Positions 14,443 to 22,499 are shown, numbered from the stretch's first letter. The stretch is 25,367 bases of DNA from Betaproteobacteria bacterium (GCA_016873905.1 VGVU01000006.1:1-25367), one strand, 5' to 3'. Program-made: numbers and translations. Notes: generated by a model from the letters alone, not told the origin.

Positions 14443-14636
14443 AGCTCTCGAAGCTCTATCAGCCACGCAATCCCCAGTTCTGGATATTCGTCATCCTCAA
14501 TCTGCTGTCGACGGCGATTTCGTACATTCTCCGCAGCCACGAACTGGCACCGGCCATCACCTTGGCACTGGTTTTCTTCGCCCTGGCGAACATGATCATC
14601 GGCATCCGCATCGCCTTGCATTTGATGAGGTCATGA
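14439..14636 (+). CDS. Small (65 aa) two-helix membrane protein
   Basis: This short protein has two hydrophobic segments (about residues 13-31 and 37-61) with a basic N-terminus (KLSKLYQPRNPQFW) and a C-terminus rich in Ile, Leu and Arg. No family is recognised. It lies between the ceramidase-like gene and the second exchanger leader, all on the same strand. Its stop is directly followed by the conserved leader frame of exchanger copy 2. No strong ribosome binding site precedes its ATG, which may instead be reached by coupling from the 15-codon ORF. Confidence 0.6.
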   Translation: MKLSKLYQPRNPQFWIFVILNLLSTAISYILRSHELAPAITLALVFFALANMIIGIRIALHLMRS

Positions 14637-14648
14637 AGTTTCTTCCCG

Positions 14649-14708
14649 ATGCTGGCCTTTCATCGCCCTCCATGCGATCCGCGTGCAGCCGCTGACGAGC
14701 CACCATGA
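14649..14708 (+). CDS. Mini-ORF (19 codons) coupled to the second CaCA exchanger
   Basis: The frame MLAFHRPPCDPR and onward is conserved with the leader ORF of exchanger copy 1 and ends on TGA overlapping the exchanger ATG. The preceding codons (FFP) continue in frame up to the stop of the 65-aa gene. A different frame starting at 14633 (20 codons) also exists, but it has no counterpart in copy 1. Confidence 0.35.
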   Translation: MLAFHRPPCDPRAAADEPP

Positions 14709-15628
14709 CCGACCTGGCGTTCATTTTGGGTGCCATTCTGCTGGCGGCAGCAGGTGGCGAGGCCTTCCTCAAATTCATTCTTGGTGCGGCCTTGCATCTG
14801 CGCGTGCCGAAGGTGGTGGTGGCTACTACGCTGGCCGCCTTCGCCACCTCCAGTCCGGAGCTGACCGTATCCTCCGTGGCCGCGCTGGCCGGCCAACCCG
14901 AGATCGGCCTGGGCGACGCGCTGGGCAGCAATGTCGTGAACATTGCGCTGATCTTCGGCCTGGCCCTGCTCTACGGCGCGGTGCAAACCACGCGTACAGA
15001 TTTTGGACGCGACTTCTACCTGGCCTTGGGTGTCCCGGTACTGACACTTCTTTTCGTGCTGGATGGGCGCATCGAACGCGGTGAGGCGCTCTCATTATTG
15101 GGTGCCTTTGTTATTTGGCTGGTATGGATAGTCCGTAGCACACTGCGTCAGCGGGATGAGGTGGTAGAGGTCGAGGCCGGGGAACTGTCCGCCGGCAAGA
15201 GCCTGCTGCTCGGCACCCTCGGCCTCGGCGCGCTGATCGCCGCCGGTCGCCTGTTCGTCACCGGCGCGACAGGCATTGCTGCCTCCATGGGGGTTGATAC
15301 TTATGTCATCGGTGCAGTGCTGGTCGCCATCGGCACCTCGCTGCCGGAACTCGTCACCGTGATCCTGTCGCGCCTGCGTGGCCATGACGATGTTGGCGTC
15401 GGCACCCTGATCGGCAGCAACTTGTTCAACGGCCTGGCCATCGTTGGCGTGGCTGGCACCATTCATCCCATCACTGTGCCACCTTCCGAAGTTGCGTTGA
15501 CGCTGGCTGTCGGCATGGTCGCGCTGCTCCTGCTGCTGCCCAATCGGAGCGGCCGAATCGTGCGCGGCCGCAGCGTCTTCCTGCTGCTTCTCTATGCCGG
15601 CTTTGTCTGGGCGACGCTCAACTTCTGA
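14705..15628 (+). CDS. Ca2+/cation antiporter (CaCA family, YrbG-like), copy 2
   Basis: This 307-aa paralogue of copy 1 has the same alpha-repeat motifs: TTLAAFATSSPELTVS and GSNVVN, then VAIGTSLPELVTVILS and GSNLFN. Differences cluster in the N-terminal helix, the helices around residues 105-150 and the following cytoplasmic loop. These parts could tune ion preference or regulation. It begins with ATG where copy 1 uses GTG, so its translation may be stronger. The Ca2+ ATPase gene starts 10 bases after its stop, which links it to that gene in one transcript. Confidence 0.92.
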   Translation: MTDLAFILGAILLAAAGGEAFLKFILGAALHLRVPKVVVATTLAAFATSSPELTVSSVAALAGQPEIGLGDALGSNVVNIALIFGLALLYGAVQTTRTDFGRDFYLALGVPVLTLLFVLDGRIERGEALSLLGAFVIWLVWIVRSTLRQRDEVVEVEAGELSAGKSLLLGTLGLGALIAAGRLFVTGATGIAASMGVDTYVIGAVLVAIGTSLPELVTVILSRLRGHDDVGVGTLIGSNLFNGLAIVGVAGTIHPITVPPSEVALTLAVGMVALLLLLPNRSGRIVRGRSVFLLLLYAGFVWATLNF

Positions 15629-15638
15629 ACCCCATTCC

Positions 15639-18272
15639 ATGCAAGACGATCCCCTCACTCACTGGCATGCCCTCCCGACAAAGGAGGTTGTCGACCGGCT
15701 GGCCTCCGATGCCGCGCGGGGCCTGACGGCAACGGATGCCGCCCAACGCCTTGCGGCTCATGGCCCCAACCGCCTCGCCGAGAAGCCGCCACGGCCAGCC
15801 TGGCTGAAATTCCTCGACCAGTTTCGGAGCCTGCTGGTGATCATCCTGCTCGGCGCCGCCGTGCTGGCAGGTGCGATCGGCGATCTCAAGGATGCGGTGG
15901 TGATTGCCATCGTCGTGCTGCTCAACGCGAGCCTGGGATTCTTCCAGGAGCATCGCGCCGAAGCGGCGCTGGTCGCCCTGAAAAACATGCTGGCCCCGAC
16001 GGCGCGGGTGCGGCGCGACGGCAACGCATGTCTGATCGAGGCCGTCGATCTGGTGCCGGGCGACATCCTGCTGCTCGAAGCCGGCGACCGCATTCCTGCC
16101 GATGCGAGTGTCCTTTCGGCCCACAGCGTGGAAGTGGCCGAGGCGGCGCTGACCGGCGAATCGCACGCCGTCGCCAAACTGCCCGACCCCGTCGCCGAAC
16201 AATCGGCACTGGCGGAACGACACAACAGGGTGTTCATGAATACCGTGGTTACCCGTGGTCGGCTGGAGGCCATCGTCACAGCCACCGGCATGGCCACCGA
16301 GATGGGCCGCCTGGCCGGTCTGCTGGCCGAGACGGCCGAAGGCGAGACACCGCTGCAGCGGCAGCTTGACGGTCTCGGCAAGCGCCTCGCCTTGATTGCC
16401 AGCGTGGTCGTCGGCCTGATGTTCGTCATGGGCCTGCTGCGCGGCGATCCGCTGGTGCAGACGGCAATGACCGCCATCGCGTTGGCGGTGGCAGCAATCC
16501 CCGAAGGTCTGCCTGCCGTGGTGACCGTCACGCTCGCGCTTGGCATGCACCGCATGGCCAAACGCCACGCTATCGTCAAGAAACTCGCCGCCGTCGAGAC
16601 GCTGGGCTGCACCACGGTGATCTGTTCCGACAAGACCGGCACGCTGACGCGCAACCAGATGACCGCCCGTGCGCTGTACTGCCATGGCCGCCGTCATCCT
16701 GTCAGCGGCGAGGGTTATGATGCCGAAGGTGCCATCGAGGGCCCAAGTGCCGGTAGCGATCTGCGCGATGTGCTGTTGCCGGCGGCCCTGTGTGTCGATG
16801 CGCGCATCCGGGATGGCCAACTGATCGGCGACCCCACCGAGGGGGCCTTGCTTGCACTGGCGGCGAAGGCAGGTCTGGATGCCGACGCGCTGCTTGAGCA
16901 TCGGCCGCGCATCGCCGAAATCCCCTTCGATTCAGCCACCAAGTACATGGCGACCTTCCATCATGACGGCGACCGCGTGCTCCTGTGTGTGAAGGGTGCC
17001 CCCGATATTCTGCTGGCGCGAGCCACGCTCGACGAGACAGCGCGGGCCGGTTTCACGGCGGAGAACGAGGCACTGGCCAACGAGGCCTTGCGCGTGCTGG
17101 CGCTGGCCAGTCGCGCGATTCCTGCCGCGGACTTCGATCCCTCAGGCAACTTGCTGCCGTGGGTGAATGACCTGACCCTGCAGGCGCTGGTCGGCATCAT
17201 CGACCCACCGCGCACCGAGGCACGCAAGGCGATCGCCACCTGCAACGCCGCAGGCATCCAGGTGAAGATGATCACTGGCGACCATCGCGTCACCGCAGCC
17301 GCCATTGCGCGCGAACTCGGCCTGTCGGGTGAGGCGCACGAAGGACGCGATCTGGACGGCCTGACACAGCAGGAAATCGCTGCACTGGTCGAGAAGAGCG
17401 CGGTATTCGCCCGTGTCGCCCCCGAGCACAAGATGCGCATCGTCGAGGCGTTACAGGCCAAAGGGCATGTCGTGGCGATGACCGGTGACGGTGTCAACGA
17501 CGCGCCAGCGCTGAAGAAGGCTGACATCGGCGTCGCCATGGGCATTACCGGCACCGAGGTGACCAAGGAGGCTGCGACGCTGGTGCTGACCGATGACAAC
17601 TTCGCCTCGATCGTGCGCGCGGTCGAGGAAGGGCGCACCATCTACGACAATATCGTCAAGTTTGTGCGTTTCCAGCTCTCTACCAACATCGGCGCGATTC
17701 TGACCGTGCTGGGCGCGCCCTTCCTCGGTTTGGCCACGCCCTTCACCGCCATCCAGATCCTCTGGGTGAACATCATCATGGATGGGCCGCCGGCCATGAC
17801 CCTCGGCGTCGAACCGGCACGCCCCGGTATCATGCGGGGTCGACCGCGTGCCGCTGACGCATCCATCCTGTCATGGGAACGCATGTGGCGCATCGGTCTT
17901 TACGGCCTGATCATGGCGGTGGGGACGCTCGCCGTGTATGCATGGGGTCTTACAACGCCCGGCGAGGAGGCGAAAGCGACTACGCTGGCCTTCACAACTT
18001 TTGTACTGTTCCAGATATTCAACATCTTCAATGCCCGCGCCGAACACGGGAGCGCTTTCAATCGCCAGTTTTTCAGCAACGGCAAGCTCTGGCTGGCCCT
18101 GATAGTCGTCCTCATCCTCCAGGTGGTCGCCGTGCATTGGGTGCCTGCTCAGAGGGTATTTGATACCGTCGACCTGACGGCCTTCGAGTGGGGAATTTCG
18201 GTATTGGTGGCATCGACCACCTTGTTCCTTGAGGAGGCGCGCAAGCTTTTCATGCGCCTGGTCACACGATGA
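15639..18272 (+). CDS. P2-type Ca2+-transporting ATPase
   Basis: This 877-aa P-type ATPase has the domains in standard order: N-terminal cation-ATPase domain, TGES (172-175) in the actuator, PEGL (288-291) in helix M4, phosphorylation motif DKTGT (Asp331), KGAP (452-455) for nucleotide binding, TGDGVND (615-621), and six C-terminal helices. Ca2+ site II residues are present: Glu289, Asn711 and Asp715 in WVNIIMDGPP. Site I is incomplete: the position of SERCA Glu771 is Ala686 and that of Thr799 is Met714, as in plasma-membrane PMCA and Listeria LMCA1-type pumps. One Ca2+ exported per ATP is therefore expected. It lies directly behind the second exchanger. The ATG at 15639 was chosen because the region before it overlaps exchanger codons. 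Confidence 0.93.
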   Translation: MQDDPLTHWHALPTKEVVDRLASDAARGLTATDAAQRLAAHGPNRLAEKPPRPAWLKFLDQFRSLLVIILLGAAVLAGAIGDLKDAVVIAIVVLLNASLGFFQEHRAEAALVALKNMLAPTARVRRDGNACLIEAVDLVPGDILLLEAGDRIPADASVLSAHSVEVAEAALTGESHAVAKLPDPVAEQSALAERHNRVFMNTVVTRGRLEAIVTATGMATEMGRLAGLLAETAEGETPLQRQLDGLGKRLALIASVVVGLMFVMGLLRGDPLVQTAMTAIALAVAAIPEGLPAVVTVTLALGMHRMAKRHAIVKKLAAVETLGCTTVICSDKTGTLTRNQMTARALYCHGRRHPVSGEGYDAEGAIEGPSAGSDLRDVLLPAALCVDARIRDGQLIGDPTEGALLALAAKAGLDADALLEHRPRIAEIPFDSATKYMATFHHDGDRVLLCVKGAPDILLARATLDETARAGFTAENEALANEALRVLALASRAIPAADFDPSGNLLPWVNDLTLQALVGIIDPPRTEARKAIATCNAAGIQVKMITGDHRVTAAAIARELGLSGEAHEGRDLDGLTQQEIAALVEKSAVFARVAPEHKMRIVEALQAKGHVVAMTGDGVNDAPALKKADIGVAMGITGTEVTKEAATLVLTDDNFASIVRAVEEGRTIYDNIVKFVRFQLSTNIGAILTVLGAPFLGLATPFTAIQILWVNIIMDGPPAMTLGVEPARPGIMRGRPRAADASILSWERMWRIGLYGLIMAVGTLAVYAWGLTTPGEEAKATTLAFTTFVLFQIFNIFNARAEHGSAFNRQFFSNGKLWLALIVVLILQVVAVHWVPAQRVFDTVDLTAFEWGISVLVASTTLFLEEARKLFMRLVTR

Positions 18273-18667
18273 GTGATTCGGTGCGTCCGTTTTATTTTCC
18301 AGGCATGTGCCCTGCGCTTGCTACCTCTGCTCGATGGTTGAATATTCCATTGCTGTCGGAGGCAGGCTGTCCCGACAGGGCGTTGCCAATCGTGGTGTGC
18401 ACACCCGCGGGCTATCCTGCATTTTGACAAAACCCGAACGCGAACGCGTGGAGGCTTCTTTATTGTCTGGACCCCAGGTGTTGCGTTGTTATCAGCCTGG
18501 CATGGGCGGATATTAAGGATGAATTGTTTTTAATAACGGGTGCTGTTTTTGTTGCTTGGCTGGATTGTCTTGCCCTCAATAAATTTATTTCCCGGGTGTT
18601 TGCAATGAAGGGGTAAGTTGATTATATTGGCGCCGTTGTATTTTTATTTATTTAAAGGGGATTGAAT
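18273..18667. other. AT-rich intergenic region before the H-NS-like gene
   Basis: About 395 bases without a convincing gene. A hairpin CTGTCGG/CCGACAG (18353-18359 and 18372-18378, 12-base loop) lies about 80 bases behind the ATPase stop but lacks a T tract. From about 18520 the DNA becomes A+T-rich, with TTGATT (18618-18623) and TATTTT (18639-18644) as weak promoter-like boxes. Their 15-base spacing is short. A 69-codon frame at 18307-18516 has no protein-like character. Confidence 0.4.
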
Positions 18668-19024
18668 ATGGCGACACATCAGGAAATCCTGGCGCAGATC
18701 AAGCAATTGAAAAAGGATGCGGCGGTGGCTCGGCGTGCGGAAAAGGCACAAGTGAAAAAGGAGGCAGAGGCACGGCGTCTTTCCGAATTGTCGGGCGTGG
18801 TTGCCCAGATTCGCGACATGATGAAGCAACATGGGATTACGGTTGCTGATCTGGGTGGCGGTCGGGGTCGTCCGAAATCGGCTTCAGCGGGGGTTAAGGG
18901 CGAGGTTCGCTATGCCAACCCCGCCGGCGGCAAAGGCTGGACGGGCAAGGGTCGTAAGCCGGCCTGGGTGGTTGAGGCCCTGGCTCAGGGGCGGGCCTTG
19001 AGTGATTTCGCGATCAACAAATAA
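18668..19024 (+). CDS. H-NS family nucleoid protein (Bph3-like)
   Basis: This 118-aa protein has an N-terminal Lys/Glu/Ala-rich coiled coil for oligomerisation (residues 1-58), a linker with the AT-hook-like GGGRGRPK (63-70), and the H-NS C-terminal DNA-binding domain RYANPAGGKGWTGKGRKPAWVVE (starting at 81). H-NS proteins bind A+T-rich and curved DNA and silence acquired genes. AAAGGGG stands 7 bases before the ATG; a TTG two codons earlier is less likely. It is monocistronic, with its own AT-rich upstream region and a terminator downstream. It lies at the right-hand boundary between the ion-transport block and the core genes. Confidence 0.92.
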   Translation: MATHQEILAQIKQLKKDAAVARRAEKAQVKKEAEARRLSELSGVVAQIRDMMKQHGITVADLGGGRGRPKSASAGVKGEVRYANPAGGKGWTGKGRKPAWVVEALAQGRALSDFAINK

Positions 19025-19067
19025 CGGTCGCATTCGCTCTCCGCATTAGCCATTCGCATTAACCAAT

Positions 19068-19095
19068 AAAAAAGGCCGCAACTGCGGCCTTTTTT
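19068..19095. terminator. Bidirectional intrinsic terminator between the H-NS gene and efp
   Basis: A6, then the stem GGCCGC (19074-19079), loop AACT, GCGGCC (19084-19089), then T6. The A tract on one side and T tract on the other let it end transcription from the H-NS gene (plus) and efp (minus), which converge here. Confidence 0.92.
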
Positions 19096-19110
19096 AGTCA
19101 TGGCGTGCGT

Positions 19111-19671
19111 TTACTTGACGCGGCTACGGTATTCGCCCGTCGCGGTGTCGATCTCAATCTTGTCGCCAATTTCGACAAAGGCAGGGACCTGGATTTCATG
19201 GCCGGTCGGCAGGATGCGAGCCGGCTTCATGACTTTGCCGGAGGTGTCGCCCTTGACGGCCGGTTCGGTGTATTCAATTTCGCGCACAACATAATTGGGC
19301 ATGGCAATCGACAGGGCCTTGCCTTCGTAGAAAACGACTTCGACCGGCATCCCGTCATCCAGGAAGGGCAAGGCATCGCTCATGTATTCGGCCTCGACCT
19401 CATATTGGTTGTAATCGGCATCCATGAAGACATACATCGGGTCGGCGAAATAAGAATAGGTACATTCTTTTTTATCGAGCAGCACCAGTTCAAACTTTTC
19501 ATCGGCGCGATAAACGGTCTCGCTGCCGGCACCTGTGAGCAGGTTCTTGAACTTCATCTTGACGACGGAGGCGTTGCGGCCAGATTTTGAAAATTCGGCC
19601 TTCTGGACGACCAGAGGGTCTTTGCCAACCATGACCACATTGCCGGCACGCAGTTCTTGTGCTGTCTTCAT
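19111..19671 (-). CDS. efp: Elongation factor P, Arg32 type
   Basis: This 186-aa protein is full length with the three EF-P barrels. EF-P relieves ribosomes stalled at proline runs. The tip of domain I reads SKSGRNAS, with Arg at position 32 where E. coli has Lys34. Arg32 EF-Ps are rhamnosylated by EarP in Betaproteobacteria and some Pseudomonas. The start MKTAQELRAGN matches Neisseria-type EF-P, and the C-terminus has VGxxIEIDTxTGEY-like IGDKIEIDTATGEYRSRVK. earP and the dTDP-rhamnose genes are not in the window. It lies downstream of clpA on the same strand, with a separate promoter likely in the 126-base gap. Confidence 0.97.
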   Translation of the reverse strand: MKTAQELRAGNVVMVGKDPLVVQKAEFSKSGRNASVVKMKFKNLLTGAGSETVYRADEKFELVLLDKKECTYSYFADPMYVFMDADYNQYEVEAEYMSDALPFLDDGMPVEVVFYEGKALSIAMPNYVVREIEYTEPAVKGDTSGKVMKPARILPTGHEIQVPAFVEIGDKIEIDTATGEYRSRVK

Positions 19672-19713
19672 ATCATTGATTCCCGGGAATTTTTGGAACT
19701 GTAAAAGTTGAGC

Positions 19714-19719
19714 ATTCTA
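19714..19719 (-). promoter_or_regulatory. Putative efp promoter -10 box
   Basis: TAGAAT on the minus strand lies about 43 bases before the efp ATG. TTCGCT is at 17-base spacing as a weak -35. Prediction from similarity only. Confidence 0.4.
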
Positions 19720-19797
19720 TCCGAAACGGGCTCACAAGCGAAGCCCATTGCGTTGCCCGTCTGCTGCGTGAGGGCTTAATGCGCCCGGCTGTGGGTG

Positions 19798-22062
19798 TTA
19801 CACCGTTTCGAGGGCCGCTCGTTGGGTGATATCCAGTTTTACTTTGCCCTCGCTATCAATATCAATGGTCACTTCGCCGCCGGTGGCGAGGGCGCCGAAC
19901 AGGAGTTCGTCGGCCAAGGCCTTGCGAATCGTATCCTGGATGAGTCGCGTCATCGGCCGCGCGCCCATGGTTGGGTCGAAGCCGTGCTGGGCAAGGTGAG
20001 CGCGCAGGGCCGCGGTGAAATGCGCCTCGACCTTCTTGGCCTGGAGTTGGACCTCCAGTTGCATGAGAAACTTGTCGACCACTTTGAGGATGGTTTCCGA
20101 GTTGAGCGTTGCGAAGGAGCAGATGGCATCGAGTCGATTGCGGAACTCGGGCGTGAATAGGCGTTTGATTTCGCCCATCTCATTCCCTGAGGTCTGGTCG
20201 TGGGCAAAACCGATGGCGGTCTTTTGCAGGGATTCCGAGCCGGCATTGGTGGTCATTATGACGATGACATTGCGGAAATCGGCACGCCGTCCGTTGTTGT
20301 CAGTCAGGGTGCCGTGATCCATGACCTGCAACAAGATGTTGAAGATGTCCGGATGCGCCTTTTCAATCTCGTCGAGCAGCAGGACGGCATACGGATGCTT
20401 GGTGATGGCCTCGGTGAGGAGGCCGCCTTGTTCAAAACCGACATAGCCGGGCGGGGCCCCGATCAGGCGCGAGACGGCATGGCGCTCCATGTATTCGCTC
20501 ATGTCGAAGCGGATCAATTCAATGCCCAGGGTATAGGCCAGTTGCCGGGCGACCTCGGTCTTGCCGACCCCGGTGGGACCTGAGAAGAGATAGGCGCCGA
20601 TGGGTTTTTGCGGGTTGCCAAGGCCCGAGCGGGCCATCTTGATGGCATCGGCGAGGGTTTCGATGGCGCCGTCCTGACCAAAGATGACGGACTTGAGGTC
20701 GCGATCCAGGGTGCGCAGGGCGGTACGCTCGTCGCTGGCCACGGTCTTGGCTGGAATGCGGGCGATGCGGGCGATGATGTCCTCGATCTCTTTCGGACTG
20801 ATCACCTTCTTTTGCTTTGAGCGGGGCAGGATGCGCTGCGCGGCCCCGGCCTCGTCGATGACATCAATGGCCTTGTCCGGCAGGTGGCGGTCGTTGATGT
20901 GACGGGCGGACAGTTCGGCTGCGGTGGTCAGGGCCGCCTGGGTGTAGCGAACGCCGTGATGGGTCTCAAACCGGCTCTTGAGGCCGCGAAGGATGGCGAT
21001 GGTCTCTTCGATGCTGGGTTCAGGGACATCAATCTTTTGGAAGCGCCGGGACAGCGCGTGATCCTTTTCAAATACGCCGCGAAATTCTTGATAAGTGGTG
21101 GCGCCGATGCAGCGCAACCGGCCCGAGGCGAGCGCCGGTTTGAGCAGGTTGGAGGCATCCAGCGTGGAGCCCGAGGCGCTGCCAGCGCCGATCAGGGTGT
21201 GGATCTCGTCAATGAACAGGATGGCGTGCGGATCCGTTTGCAGTTCTTTCAGGACGGATTTCAGGCGTTGTTCGAAATCACCACGATATTTGGTGCCGGC
21301 GAGTAGGGCGCCGATATCCAGCGCATAGACCGTGGCCTGGGCCAGGATTTCGGGGATCTCGTTATCGACGATACGGCGGGCGAGGCCCTCGGCGATGGCG
21401 GTTTTCCCGACCCCCGCCTCGCCAACCAGCAGGGGATTGTTCTTGCGCCGGCGGCAGAGGGTTTGAATAACCCGCTCCAATTCCGGGTCGCGGCCAATCA
21501 GGGGGTCGATCCGTCCGTTACGCGCGGCCTCGTTGAGGTTGCTGGTATAGGCCTGCAGGGCGGATTCCTTGGTGCTTTCTGCCTCGGGTGCGGTGGCTGT
21601 TTCGGAGGGCTTGGCGGTCTGTTCCTGAGGCCGCTTGGCGATGCCGTGGGCAATGAAGTTGACGATGTCGAGGCGGGAGATGCCCTGCTGGCCGAGAAAA
21701 TGTACGGCATGCGAGTCTTTTTCGCTGAAGAGGGCGGCCAGGACATTGGCCCCATTGACCTCGGTTCGACCGGAAGACTGGGCATGCAGGATGGCGCGCT
21801 GGATCACGCGCTGGAAGCCCAGAGTGGGTTGGGTGTCGAGTTCGCCTTCTCCCTCCAGACTGGGGGTGTGGGATTGCACGAAACCCTCCAGTTGCTCGCG
21901 CAGAACCTTCAGATTGGCGTTGCAGGCCCGCAAGACATCGGCCGCCGAAGGGTTGTCGAGCAGGGCCAGCAGAAGGTGCTCCAGGGTGATGAATTCATGG
22001 CGCTTCTGGCGCGCCTCCATGAAGGCGAGGTGCAGGCTGATTTCCAGTTCTTGTGCAATCAT
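19798..22062 (-). CDS. clpA: ATP-dependent Clp protease ATP-binding subunit ClpA
   Basis: This 754-aa AAA+ unfoldase feeds substrates into ClpP. The N-domain with two Clp_N repeats (about 1-145) is followed by a linker and ATPase domain D1: Walker A GEAGVGKT (214-221), Walker B ILFIDEIHT (281-289), pore loop around TKYRGDFEQR. D2 has Walker A GPTGVGKT (495-502), Walker B LLLDEIEKAH (561-570), pore GYVGF, and the ClpP-docking loop IGF (617-619). A ClpB-type middle coiled coil is absent, consistent with ClpA. It lies 10 bases behind clpS, with which it forms an operon, and is of normal length. Confidence 0.97.
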   Translation of the reverse strand: MIAQELEISLHLAFMEARQKRHEFITLEHLLLALLDNPSAADVLRACNANLKVLREQLEGFVQSHTPSLEGEGELDTQPTLGFQRVIQRAILHAQSSGRTEVNGANVLAALFSEKDSHAVHFLGQQGISRLDIVNFIAHGIAKRPQEQTAKPSETATAPEAESTKESALQAYTSNLNEAARNGRIDPLIGRDPELERVIQTLCRRRKNNPLLVGEAGVGKTAIAEGLARRIVDNEIPEILAQATVYALDIGALLAGTKYRGDFEQRLKSVLKELQTDPHAILFIDEIHTLIGAGSASGSTLDASNLLKPALASGRLRCIGATTYQEFRGVFEKDHALSRRFQKIDVPEPSIEETIAILRGLKSRFETHHGVRYTQAALTTAAELSARHINDRHLPDKAIDVIDEAGAAQRILPRSKQKKVISPKEIEDIIARIARIPAKTVASDERTALRTLDRDLKSVIFGQDGAIETLADAIKMARSGLGNPQKPIGAYLFSGPTGVGKTEVARQLAYTLGIELIRFDMSEYMERHAVSRLIGAPPGYVGFEQGGLLTEAITKHPYAVLLLDEIEKAHPDIFNILLQVMDHGTLTDNNGRRADFRNVIVIMTTNAGSESLQKTAIGFAHDQTSGNEMGEIKRLFTPEFRNRLDAICSFATLNSETILKVVDKFLMQLEVQLQAKKVEAHFTAALRAHLAQHGFDPTMGARPMTRLIQDTIRKALADELLFGALATGGEVTIDIDSEGKVKLDITQRAALETV

Positions 22063-22072
22063 GGGGAATCCT

Positions 22073-22384
22073 TTAGCGGTCGATTTCGATGACGCATTGC
22101 AGCGGATGCTGGTGGGTCAGGGCGTACTCTGCAACCTGTCGGGAGCGGGTCTCCGCAATATCCCGGGGATAGATGCCGGCGATGGCAGAACCTTCGTGGT
22201 GAACCTTGAGCATGATGCGGGTGGCTTGTTCGCGATTCATGGCAAAAAACTGCTGTAACACGGTAATGACGAAATCCATGGGAGTGAAATCGTCGTTGAT
22301 CAGCTTGACGCGATACAGGGGGGGCCGTGAAGGCTTCCGTTCCTGTACCGTGGCGGTGGGGGAATCTTGGTGTTGAATGCTCAT
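22073..22384 (-). CDS. clpS: ClpS adaptor protein
   Basis: This 103-aa protein has a disordered N-terminal tail (Gln/Ser/Thr/Pro-rich) and the ClpS core: PPLYRVKLINDDFTPMDFV, then HHEGSAIAGIYPRDIAETR. ClpS binds proteins with N-degron residues and hands them to the ClpA N-domain. The NDDFTPM segment contains the acidic residues of the N-degron pocket. The ATG of MSIQHQD was chosen; a TTG seven codons upstream is possible. It is first in the clpS-clpA operon. Confidence 0.95.
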   Translation of the reverse strand: MSIQHQDSPTATVQERKPSRPPLYRVKLINDDFTPMDFVITVLQQFFAMNREQATRIMLKVHHEGSAIAGIYPRDIAETRSRQVAEYALTHQHPLQCVIEIDR

Positions 22385-22434
22385 GCGCTTATTCTGGGAC
22401 CGCAATTATTTTTTGCAAGACCGTTGACGAGTTT

Positions 22435-22440
22435 ATTATA
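22435..22440 (-). promoter_or_regulatory. Putative clpS promoter -10 box (TATAAT)
   Basis: A perfect TATAAT on the minus strand lies about 50 bases before the clpS start, in an AT-rich context (CCCTATAATAAAC). No good -35 is visible, so an activator may be needed. Confidence 0.5.
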
Positions 22441-22486
22441 GGGATGTAAAAAGCCACTGTTTGGTTTTGTTCGAGTTGCGTGGATC

Positions 22487-22499
22487 ACCTGCGGCAGGT
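22487..22499. promoter_or_regulatory. Palindrome ACCTGC-G-GCAGGT in the clpS/cold-shock divergent region
   Basis: Perfect 6-bp arms around one G lie between the divergent clpS and cold-shock genes. It could be an operator for either gene or a leader hairpin of the cold-shock mRNA. Confidence 0.3.

Larger units (their letters stand above)
14638..15628 (+). repeat. Tandem duplication unit 2 (leader plus CaCA exchanger)
   Basis: Second copy of the block at 12580-13567. The two copies are separated by the ceramidase-like and 65-aa genes. Leader and alpha-repeat segments are near-identical, and the middle of the gene is diverged. Confidence 0.85.

Noticed and set aside
14633..14695. 20-codon frame starting at an ATG overlapping the stop of the 65-aa gene
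   Set aside because: The frame has no equivalent in the first duplicated leader, while the 14649 frame does.
18307..18516. 69-codon plus-strand frame behind the Ca2+ ATPase
   Set aside because: No ribosome binding site, Cys/Gly/Arg-mixed composition without pattern, and it contains the hairpin region; not protein-like.
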